The notes beneath the pieces are model-generated. The model was not told where the DNA came from. It was given only the letters and a program-made list of their open reading frames with translations, and did no database searches. Source: Lactococcus garvieae (GTDB taxonomy: Bacteria > Bacillota > Bacilli > Lactobacillales > Streptococcaceae). Taken from it: 52,091 nucleotides of DNA. Made by a program: the position numbers and the translations under genes. The DNA lies in the NCBI RefSeq assembly GCF_016758115.1, contig NZ_WIVG01000012.1:1-52091 (forward strand), read 5' to 3'. Below are positions 45,823-52,091 of the stretch, piece after piece. Within the stretch, counting starts at the first letter, position 1, and each line of letters begins with the position of its first letter.

Positions 45823-46536
45823 TTATAGAACTTCCTCTTTTTCAATCTTAGCTGCCCATATATTAATCACTGCTAGAGATACGAACGCCAGAAAAACTAC
45901 CATAGATGAAGTCAAAATTAAGGCTGATGAAAGCAACTGAGCAACCACATTTCCCAGACATACAATCATGAGAAGAACAGAAATTAACGTTATCTGTGTT
46001 GATGAAAAATGTATACCAACAACTACTGAAATTAACACGATACTCAAAGCTACTAATGTTGTTACTGCTGTCAACAGTAACAAGAGTAAAGTTGAATTCA
46101 AACCATTACTATCAATTCCTTTAAACAGCCCTAATGATACTCCAATCCAGAAAAGAAAGTTAGCCAATAACAGACCAGCAAATTGTGAATAAAGTACTCT
46201 ATTTACAAAGGCATATATTTTTGCCTTAAATAATACACTTCGTCCATTGGGAAGAGAATAAAGTCTTATCCTAGCCTCTCCTATATAGTTTTTAACAATA
46301 CTATGATTCATCAATACTGCTCCATAGATTGAAAGAACAGATAAAGTAATTGTGCTTGAAATTGATCCAATACCGACTAAATTTTTCAATACCTCATCAG
46401 AGCTTGAAACATCAAATTGTCCGACAAGCGCAAAGAAAATCAAGAACACTATTTGTGTTAAAAACGAAAGAAAAAAAACAATTCGAGTAGACTTTCCTAA
46501 CTTAGACGCTTCAAATTTTACGAGGGTTTTATTCAT
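45823..46536 (-). CDS. ABC transporter permease (ABC-2-like)
   Basis: 237 aa from ATG 46536, chosen for GGGG six bases upstream; the longer frame lies inside the preceding gene. About six membrane segments, with a short charged start. It overlaps the end of the ATPase gene by 8 bp (ATGAATAA), so the two form a pair. Since that ATPase is interrupted by a stop codon, this permease may be idle. Substrate unknown; peptide export or immunity is suggested only by context. Confidence 0.75.
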   Translation of the reverse strand: MNKTLVKFEASKLGKSTRIVFFLSFLTQIVFLIFFALVGQFDVSSSDEVLKNLVGIGSISSTITLSVLSIYGAVLMNHSIVKNYIGEARIRLYSLPNGRSVLFKAKIYAFVNRVLYSQFAGLLLANFLFWIGVSLGLFKGIDSNGLNSTLLLLLLTAVTTLVALSIVLISVVVGIHFSSTQITLISVLLMIVCLGNVVAQLLSSALILTSSMVVFLAFVSLAVINIWAAKIEKEEVL

Positions 46537-47257
46537 TAGTATCCCCTTGTTTTTTTGATTCTTGATAGAACTGTAATAAATCTCCATCATAATTTTTCTT
46601 GATTTCAGCCATATCCACTTTTTCCTGTGTCTTACCTTCTTTCATAAATATTACTGCATGAACTATATCCTGTAACTCTTTTAAAGAATGGCTCGTAATC
46701 AGAACAGTATGAGCCTCTGAAACATAGTCAACCAAAATTTTTTTCATAAGCACAATCCCATCTACATCTAATCCATTAAACGGTTCATCTAAAATGATGA
46801 TATCTGGATGATGTGATAATGCCAGTCCTAAGAGGAGCCTCTGTCTCATACCTAAGGAGAAATTTATAGGTCTTTCATCAGGGTTAACTTCTAATCCCAA
46901 ATCATGAAGCATCTCCTCAACAGTAATTTCAGGAAAAACTCCGAGATAAAGAAAATGTTCTTAGTAAATGTCCCTAACAGACATTTTTAATACTTCTTGA
47001 GGAAATTGCAAAACTAAACCTATTTTTTTCAGAATTTCCTTTCTTGTATAAGATGAATAAGTATTATTAAAAATACTTACATCACCATAATCAGATTTTA
47101 TAAGTCCCGTTATAATTTTTAAAAGGCTTGTTTTGCCCGCACCATTAGGACCAATAAGCGCACAAATTTCCCCCTTTTCAAATTCCATACTGGCAGAAAT
47201 AAGAAGCTGTTTTTTTCCAACACTTTTACGAACCTTATTAATCTTTACAGTCGCCAT
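46529..47257 (-). pseudogene. ABC transporter ATP-binding protein, interrupted by in-frame TAA
   Basis: A single frame of 242 codons is cut by TAA at 46963-46961. The first part (98 aa) has Walker A GPNGAGKTSLL and the Q-loop LVLQFPQEVL, ending VRDIY. The frame then continues without shift as EHFLYLGVFPEITVEEM into the second part, with the signature FSLGMRQRLLLGLALS, Walker B IIILDEPFNGLD and the switch histidine in LITSHSL. Neither half alone is a working ATPase. A C-to-T change from CAA is the simplest origin. The second half has ATG 46912 but no usable ribosome binding site. Confidence 0.85.
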
Positions 47258-47273
47258 TTTACTAACTGCTCCT

Positions 47274-48026
47274 TTAATTTCTTTTTTCTAGAACATAGAG
47301 TGAAAAACTTACACCTATTAGTCCCCAAATAATGATGACAAGAAGGTTTTCAATTAAGAAAACTCCTTGATTGAAAAGTTGACTCCGAATAAGTTGACTC
47401 GCTGGAACAAAAGGTAATTTCTCATACACAATTCCAATCCAAGCTGGAAGTCTATCTGCTGGAAAGAGAATTGGTGAAAAAAGTAAACCACTTATCATAA
47501 TTATTTGGGTTACCAATCCCACAACGTTTGGTGTAAAAAGATAGGCTATGCAAAAACCGATACTAATCATGCAGATTTGAATGAGTAGGATGATTAATAT
47601 ACTCTTCAAATTTATTTCTGCTCCAAATCCAAATCGGAGCTGGGAGGCAAAATGGCTCATGAATACTCCAGGAAGCGAGGCAATACTCCAAATGAACAAA
47701 TCTGATATCAATATAAGACCTCTTCTAACAGGTAATGTTCTTTGATATTTTATTACCCCTTCAATTTTAGCTGTATTTATTATCTGAGCTGATAAGACAC
47801 AACCAACAGCAATAACACCCAAAGTCATAGCACCAGAAGCTAAATAAACTGCCTCAATTTTACTTTTTGGCTCCGTCATTAAGGAGATTCCGAACACAAC
47901 CCCTAGAGATAGAAAAATTTGGGTCAGGGAAAAAATAATAAACAAATTTTTATGACGAATAATGCTCCATCGTATCAAACCTAAAAATTGTAAACAGAAT
48001 ACTTTTTCTTTTGTCATTCTTTCCAT
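47274..48026 (-). CDS. ABC-2 type transporter permease
   Basis: 250 aa with six or so membrane segments (IIRHKNLFIIFSLTQIFLSLG at the start of the helices). The start ATG has GGAGG five bases upstream, and lies next to the stop of the ATPase gene (48027), so it pairs with that ATPase. Typical of the permeases in bacteriocin and RiPP loci, with export or self-immunity as possible roles. Confidence 0.8.
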   Translation of the reverse strand: MERMTKEKVFCLQFLGLIRWSIIRHKNLFIIFSLTQIFLSLGVVFGISLMTEPKSKIEAVYLASGAMTLGVIAVGCVLSAQIINTAKIEGVIKYQRTLPVRRGLILISDLFIWSIASLPGVFMSHFASQLRFGFGAEINLKSILIILLIQICMISIGFCIAYLFTPNVVGLVTQIIMISGLLFSPILFPADRLPAWIGIVYEKLPFVPASQLIRSQLFNQGVFLIENLLVIIIWGLIGVSFSLYVLEKRN

Positions 48027-48968
48027 TTACACCTCCTCATAAGAGGATAGTAGCGAAATTGGTGCTAGACTATAACTCACTATTTTATCTTGTTTGTGAA
48101 GCTTCATCGCAAAGTTGACCATTTTTTGAATTTCTTCTTCTTTTAACCTTATTTCAATTTTTGATTCCGCATCAATAAGCCTGAGATTCATTGTACAATC
48201 AATATCTTCAAAAATATTATACTTATTTAAAAACAGTGTTAATACCATGCATAAACTTTCTTCTTCATCATAATAATGTGGGGTTCCTTGTCGTACTATC
48301 CTCCCCTTTTCCATTAAAATATACCGGTTTGCATAGTTTTCCACCTCTAAAAGATTATGGGAAATAATGATAACAATATGCCCTTCATTAGCCAGTTCCC
48401 TCAGATATTCCCAGATAATTTTTCTTCGCACTGGGTCTACATCATTGGTAGGTTCATCAAACAGTAGAACTTCTGATGGATAAACTATAGACATGGCAAA
48501 CAGGGTTAAACGTTGAAGCCCTCCTGAAAGCTTTTCGCATGGAATATCTGCATAAGGAGTGATTTCTAACTTATGAATCAGCTTATCCACCATCTCCAAC
48601 TGGTTCTTCCTTCCTCCTCTGATATCAAAAACAGCTCTGATGGCTTGTCGTAATGTCACTCCAGTTAGCGGGGCATGAATTTGTGGCATTAAAGAAACCA
48701 TTTGTCTAGCTCGATAGGTATCTTGAGACAAGTCAAAGCCTTTCAAGAAAATCTTTCCCTCACTTGGTTTTGTTAATCCAATAATCTGATTCAATAGGGT
48801 TGATTTTCCCGCACCATTGTGTCCAATAATAGCAGTTAGTTCACCTGCTTTAAAGCTAGTTGTAACTTTATTGTTAGCTACTATTTTCTTTTTACCAAGC
48901 TTAAACCTCTTCGTCAGATTTTCAATTTGCAATATATTTTTCTGAAAATCTTTAATGTTATTCTGCAC
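48027..48968 (-). CDS. ABC transporter ATP-binding protein (CcmA/NodI-like)
   Basis: 313 aa. Walker A IIGHNGAGKSTLLNQ (about 52-60), Q-loop SLMPQIHAPLTG, signature EKLSGGLQRLTLFA, Walker B EVLLFDEPTNDVDP and H-loop IISHNLLEVE are all intact. The C-terminal tail of about 90 residues is typical of ATPases that work with ABC-2 permeases. GTG start with AAAGGAAG upstream. First intact gene after the deletion-like junction of the RiPP locus. Confidence 0.9.
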   Translation of the reverse strand: MQNNIKDFQKNILQIENLTKRFKLGKKKIVANNKVTTSFKAGELTAIIGHNGAGKSTLLNQIIGLTKPSEGKIFLKGFDLSQDTYRARQMVSLMPQIHAPLTGVTLRQAIRAVFDIRGGRKNQLEMVDKLIHKLEITPYADIPCEKLSGGLQRLTLFAMSIVYPSEVLLFDEPTNDVDPVRRKIIWEYLRELANEGHIVIIISHNLLEVENYANRYILMEKGRIVRQGTPHYYDEEESLCMVLTLFLNKYNIFEDIDCTMNLRLIDAESKIEIRLKEEEIQKMVNFAMKLHKQDKIVSYSLAPISLLSSYEEV

Positions 48969-48980
48969 AGCTTCTTCCTT

Positions 48981-49238
48981 TCAAAACTTACTTTTAAAAA
49001 AATAGACGATAAAAGGATAAATCCAAATGTATAGGATGACAACTAAAACAATATATCCCAAAACTTTTAAAGAAATTCTTGATAGCTTGATTTTAAGAGA
49101 ATCAGTAGGAAGCACTTTAGCAAAAGACGGATTATCAAAAAAACATTGCACTAAAATACTGCCATCACAATTAGTATAAAAGCGAAATTGCCATAACATC
49201 TTTAACCATAAAACGGCAAAGACTATTGAAAATATCAA
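48981..49238 (-). pseudogene. C-terminal remnant of a membrane protein, possibly an M50 metalloprotease
   Basis: 85 codons open from a TTG that lacks a ribosome binding site. The content is LWQFRFYTNCDGSILVQCFF, a soluble loop, and a final membrane helix ending in FFKSKF. The aromatic-rich NCDGSIL stretch recalls the conserved DG region following the HExxH motif of M50 proteases in RiPP clusters. The catalytic part is absent. It begins exactly where the ThiF-like fragment ends, out of frame, as expected if an internal deletion fused two genes. The M50 identity is a weak call. Confidence 0.5.
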
Positions 49239-49570
49239 TGACTAAAATAATTCACATTAGCCTTATATCTTTCAGATATCTTCTCTTCAAAGGGAAGATT
49301 TTTTTCCTCGACAAACCCTTCTTGTTCCAAAATAGATACACCTTTAAGAATATCTCGTTCGGAAAGCTCTGGAAATTTTTGTTGCATTTCATTTATAATT
49401 TTAGGAAAACTTCTTCCATCAAGAAGATTGGCTAGTGTCCATAACTGCCCATTAGTATCTCCAAATTCTGCTGTAATTCCAAGCTGAGCTCCAATCCGAA
49501 ACTCGCCTTCATTAAGTTGATACAAGGGATAAATAGGTTTGATACGAGGAAATAAATATTTTTCAGTCAT
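49235..49570 (-). pseudogene. RRE (PqqD-like) domain ORF, apparent N-terminal fragment of a ThiF/E1-like RiPP enzyme
   Basis: 111 aa. The fold pattern IYPLYQLNEGEFRIGAQLG, then QLWTLANLLDGR, then a winged-helix-like ERDILKGVSILEQEGFVEE matches the RiPP recognition element that binds precursor leader peptides and precedes ThiF-type adenylation domains. The last residues, ERYKANVNYFSH, look like the linker into such a domain, but a stop follows and the glycine-rich ATP site is missing. Start ATG 49570 overlaps the small ORF upstream by 8 bp. It could act alone as a discrete RRE protein, yet the adjoining remnant makes truncation more likely. Confidence 0.6.
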
Positions 49571-49640
49571 AATTGTTTGACATCCTTACTTTAAATACTA
49601 GCGGAAAGCCTAATGTAGGTTTTTCCATAATAAAAAACAA
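49563..49640 (-). CDS. Candidate 25-residue peptide gene overlapping the RRE ORF
   Basis: TTG start at 49640 with AGGGG five bases upstream; an ATG at 49628 gives a 21-residue version without a well-placed ribosome binding site. The product has FFIMEKPTLGF at its start and RMSNNYD at its end. Its stop overlaps the next start as ATGACTGA, an 8-bp overlap that suggests translational coupling. No family recognised. It might be a second precursor, an immunity peptide, or a chance ORF. Confidence 0.35.
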   Translation of the reverse strand: MFFIMEKPTLGFPLVFKVRMSNNYD

Positions 49641-49708
49641 ACTATCCCCTACTCTTATATCTTTGAATAGGAGATAAATATTGTGAAGCAGTTATTTTTT
49701 GACTACTT

Positions 49709-49774
49709 TTAGAAAATAATCCACCAAGCTGTTGCTTCAACTTTGGTTGCACGACGAACTGTAATTGCCTTCAT
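49709..49774 (-). CDS. Short RiPP precursor-like peptide gene (21 residues)
   Basis: ATG 49774 with the strong ribosome binding site AAGGAGAG six bases upstream. The product opens MKAITVRRATK and ends ATAWWIIF: a basic half followed by a strongly aromatic and hydrophobic end. It lies first in a leftward locus with an RRE domain, ABC transporters and an AgrCA-type system, so it is likely a modified peptide or signal. It contains no Cys or Ser, which argues against lanthipeptides, sactipeptides and azole peptides made from those residues. The class is not recognised. Confidence 0.6.
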   Translation of the reverse strand: MKAITVRRATKVEATAWWIIF

Positions 49775-49858
49775 AATGAACTCTCCTTTCTTTTTTGTAA
49801 AATTTCAGTTTCTGATTGCTTAATAGTAGGCTTTCCCGAAACTTTTTTCTACAACAAA

Positions 49859-49867
49859 ATTATATCA
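49859..49867 (-). promoter_or_regulatory. Extended -10 promoter of the peptide locus, with upstream direct repeats
   Basis: Minus strand: TGA then TATAAT (49864-49859). No -35 is evident, which fits activator-dependent control. Upstream, TCAAGTTCT (49943-49951) and TCAAGGTTCT (49920-49929) repeat at 23-bp spacing on the plus strand and could be response regulator sites, though they do not match the AgrA consensus well. Confidence 0.5.
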
Positions 49868-50050
49868 CTCAATTTTTGATTTAATTTTCCAAGTAACGTT
49901 TGGATATTTATATGATTTTTCAAGGTTCTTAGAGTAAAAATATCAAGTTCTCCCTAATTTCATTCTAAAAATACTGAAAAATCTTTCCTATTAATGTATA
50001 TCCATAGGAAGTCATGCTATAATAAAAACACCCTTTTTTGAAATATATCT

Positions 50051-50064
50051 TTACATAATTGTAA
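50051..50064. promoter_or_regulatory. Inverted repeat in the divergent control region
   Basis: TTACA TAAT TGTAA, a 14-bp palindrome between the peptide locus and the rightward ABC operon. It may be a regulator site. The rest of 49775-50174 holds promoters but no other gene. Confidence 0.35.
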
Positions 50065-50117
50065 TAATTCTCTCAATCAACAAAACCCCAAAAAATTATG
50101 ACATTTTTCACAAAGTC

Positions 50118-50146
50118 TTGTAAATACTGAATGTACATGATAAAAT
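50118..50146 (+). promoter_or_regulatory. Promoter of the rightward ABC operon
   Basis: TTGTAA (50118-50123), 17-bp spacer, TAAAAT (50141-50146), with TGA before the -10 (extended). Confidence 0.7.
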
Positions 50147-50174
50147 TATTTATAAAATGAAAGAAGGTAATGCA

Positions 50175-51041
50175 ATGACACTAGCAGTCAAAAATTTGAA
50201 ATTTTCTTATCGTGCCAATAGCGTTTTAGATTTGGCTCCGGTCACTTTTGAACAAGGAAAAATATATGGTATCGTGGGAAAAAACGGTGTAGGAAAAACA
50301 ACATTCTTCAAAACATTAACTAATATCATAACCAACTATTCAGGTTCTGTTGAAATTGATGGTAATAATGTCAAAGAAAACCCAAAACTACTTGCCTCTG
50401 TTGGAATTGTCCTTGATGATATGGAACTCTATAAAAACTATACGGGCCTCTTCAATATGCGATATTTTGGTGGGTTACGTGGTAATTTTGATGAAGAAAG
50501 AGCTCTTGCTCTGGCTCAAGAATTAAATATTCATGAAAGTCTCAATGAAAAAGTGGCCTCTTATTCTTTAGGCATGAATAAAAAATTAATCTTACTCATT
50601 TCACTCATGAATAATGCTAAAATTTTGATTTTTGATGAGCCATTTCGGGGGTTGGACAAGCCGACTGTCGAGTGGTTTAAAAAATACCTTCTGGGTTTAA
50701 AACAAGAGGGACGAATGATTCTTATCTCAAGTCATGTCCAAGAAGATATCGAGACACTCGCTGATGAAGTTTTAGTTCTCGAAAATGGAAAATTTATCGA
50801 AAAATTTGACTTGAAAGAAACAAATCAAAGCTATATCTATCGTGTACAGACAAATTCTCCTGGTAAACTTGCGGCTCTTCTTGAAACAGCAGGGATAAAA
50901 TTTACAAGTCAAGCTGAAAATTGGCTCACTTTTGAAATAACCGAGGAAGTTTACCGTCATCTCTTTAAGCAGGCTGTGGCTCAAGATATCGAATTTTATC
51001 AGATTAAAAAAGAAAGTAAGTTCGTTGAACTTATTAAATAG
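50175..51041 (+). CDS. ABC transporter ATP-binding protein
   Basis: 288 aa from ATG 50175, chosen for AGAAGG about seven bases upstream; ATG 50157 lacks one. Walker A VGKNGVGKTTFFK (about 35), Q-loop region GIVLDDMELYKNYTG, signature ASYSLGMNKKL (LSGGQ variant), Walker B ILIFDEPFRGLD and H-loop ISSHVQEDIE. The signature SLGMNKKL is the degenerate form common in bacteriocin-immunity-type and YtrB-like ATPases. It pairs with the permease 12 bp downstream. Divergent from the peptide locus; immunity to its product is a possible, unproven role. Confidence 0.88.
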   Translation: MTLAVKNLKFSYRANSVLDLAPVTFEQGKIYGIVGKNGVGKTTFFKTLTNIITNYSGSVEIDGNNVKENPKLLASVGIVLDDMELYKNYTGLFNMRYFGGLRGNFDEERALALAQELNIHESLNEKVASYSLGMNKKLILLISLMNNAKILIFDEPFRGLDKPTVEWFKKYLLGLKQEGRMILISSHVQEDIETLADEVLVLENGKFIEKFDLKETNQSYIYRVQTNSPGKLAALLETAGIKFTSQAENWLTFEITEEVYRHLFKQAVAQDIEFYQIKKESKFVELIK

Positions 51042-51053
51042 AGGAAAAGATTT

Positions 51054-51818
51054 ATGAATGCTAAAAATATATTTAAAATGGAGATGTATAAAAATATTCA
51101 GGATAAGACCTATATGATTATCCTCATCGTATTTATTTCTATAAGTATAATACTTAATTTCTCATGGTTGGCTATAAACCTGAGTGAAATTCAGTTTCAG
51201 GACTTTCCTATCTTAATTACACTTCTCGGTATTACAACTGCCTTTTCCATACTTGCCCTTGCAATATTTGCCCTTATCTATCCTTTTCATCTGCTCAACG
51301 TTGACTATAAGAACAAGGTGATGAGCTTGATGATTGCTAGTGGTGTTTCTCGAGTAAAATACTACTTCGTCAAAATTGGAGCAACAATCCTGTCACAGTT
51401 AACTGCAATGTTTCTTATCTTGTTGGTTCCTTTTTTCACCTTTTTCATATTTAATCAAGAAATCATCATTAAAATGTTTGAGTCTCTAGATTTGATTGTT
51501 CACTCTGCTGACCTCTTCGTCGCCCTTCTTTCTAATGTTTTAAGTCTTATCGCCTTAATGGTAACAATGGCACTTGCTGTCATTCTTACCCGAGGAAAAA
51601 CCTCTGGTCTTTTTGTCTACATTGGCCTTAGTTTCGCCTCACGTATTGTTCAAGCAACCTTAATCGGCTTCTTCTTAGCCTTACTTTCAACTGACTCTTC
51701 TGAAGCCGGTTTAAATCTTATAAGCGGCAACAGTCTTTTCAGTCTCGCCTACTATATAGTAGAAATTTTGGTATTTGCCTCAATCGGTATCTTCTACCTG
51801 CGTAAGCAAGACTTATGA
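51054..51818 (+). CDS. ABC transporter permease (ABC-2-like)
   Basis: 254 aa with six hydrophobic segments: first at about 20-42 (TYMIILIVFISISIILNF), two around 55-85 and the rest C-terminal. AGAGGAAAAG lies before the ATG. Partner of the ATPase encoded 12 bp upstream. The intervening loop carries YKNKVMSLMIASGVSRVKYY, a basic cytoplasmic segment likely to contact the ATPase. Substrate unknown. Confidence 0.8.
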   Translation: MNAKNIFKMEMYKNIQDKTYMIILIVFISISIILNFSWLAINLSEIQFQDFPILITLLGITTAFSILALAIFALIYPFHLLNVDYKNKVMSLMIASGVSRVKYYFVKIGATILSQLTAMFLILLVPFFTFFIFNQEIIIKMFESLDLIVHSADLFVALLSNVLSLIALMVTMALAVILTRGKTSGLFVYIGLSFASRIVQATLIGFFLALLSTDSSEAGLNLISGNSLFSLAYYIVEILVFASIGIFYLRKQDL

Positions 51819-51972
51819 TTTATTCTTTTATCAAAAAAATGAGAACCAAGTAGGACTTTAACCGAGTTCAGCTAAAACACAAGGTTGAAAAAGGCTGAGC
51901 CTCGTGTATAAGAAATGATAAAAATTCCGCCAAGTGGAATATTCTTAACGACTCTTTTGAACAAATTATAAT

Positions 51973-52007
51973 AAAAATGACTGACACAGTTGTGTTCAGT
52001 CATTTTT
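51973..52007 (+). terminator. Terminator after the rightward ABC operon
   Basis: AAAAATGACTGA (51973-51984) and TCAGTCATTTTT (51996-52007), with an inner CACA/TGTG stem. Nothing else supportable is seen in 51819-52091. Confidence 0.85.
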
Positions 52008-52091
52008 ATCTTTATCAAATGGAGAAAACTTTCTGCCTCAGAAAAAATTCGGTTCTGTATACTGTATGGTGGTAGATGAAAATCTACTGCC

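Noticed and set aside
49709-49774. Assignment of the peptide to microcin C, mycofactocin, streptide or azole-peptide families
   Set aside because: Length, lack of Cys/Ser, residue pattern and lack of the matching enzymes do not fit any of these.
49880-49960. AgrA/LytTR binding boxes upstream of the peptide gene
   Set aside because: Repeats exist (TCAAGTTCT-like), but only one stretch (AACGTTTGG) fits the AgrA consensus, and the expected partner at 21 bp is missing. Kept only as a weak regulatory note.

Overview
The window is a low-GC Firmicutes chromosome segment that I assign to Lactococcus, most likely the L. garvieae group. The basis is gene content and protein sequence: gyrB beside a streptococcal/lactococcal-type HAD gene, an AcmC-like peptidoglycan hydrolase, an EndA-like nuclease, an Lsa-type ABC-F gene and many PTS operons. 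This is recognition by eye, not a database result. No tRNA, rRNA, CRISPR array, prophage or intact insertion sequence was seen.

Layout. 0.2-4.5 kb: an RpiR-type regulator, a niacin ECF transporter gene (niaX-like) broken by an in-frame amber codon, and a MarR - MFS drug exporter - DUF4811 operon with a clear promoter and operator-like repeats. 4.6-6.8 kb: a candidate small RNA with its own promoter and terminator, then a lone GT-C-type membrane glycosyltransferase. 6.8-10.3 kb: gyrB, a frameshifted TIGR02206/YwaF-like membrane gene and a HAD phosphatase-like gene with an apparently leaderless start. 11-15.6 kb: YitT protein, AcmC-like hydrolase (also apparently leaderless), EndA-like nuclease, GH25 muramidase, hemW. 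15.8-22 kb: aspartate 4-decarboxylase, then an ascorbate-type PTS operon that carries a transaldolase-like enzyme and a PRD regulator. 22.2-27.6 kb: a PgaC/IcaA-like polysaccharide synthase operon, tpiA, truB-ribF. 27.9-31.9 kb: a VOC protein, an Lsa-like ABC-F antibiotic-resistance gene with a leader peptide and attenuator, a WYL-type regulator and a divergent azoreductase.

31.9-40.5 kb is a six-gene alpha-mannoside operon: fructose-family PTS EIIBC and EIIA, GH38 alpha-mannosidase, MFS permease, ROK kinase and PRD regulator. A near-perfect promoter and a cre site precede it, so the system imports, phosphorylates and cleaves a mannosyl compound under catabolite control. 40.6-43.6 kb holds tag and pcrA.

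43.6-49.8 kb is the most unusual part. It looks like a decayed ribosomally synthesised peptide (RiPP) locus, read leftward. A 21-residue peptide gene with a strong ribosome binding site comes first, then a second tiny ORF overlapping a PqqD/RRE-like ORF that appears to be the N-terminus of a ThiF/E1-like enzyme. That ORF is joined by an apparent internal deletion to the C-terminal tail of a membrane protein (possibly an M50 protease). Two ABC ATPase/permease pairs follow, one ATPase carrying an in-frame ochre stop, and then an AgrA/AgrC-type two-component system. A second, intact ABC pair lies divergently at 50.2-51.8 kb.

Four disrupted loci in 52 kb (niaX, ywaF-like, the ThiF/M50 junction, the ABC ATPase) point either to ongoing gene loss or to sequence errors; read-level checks would separate these.
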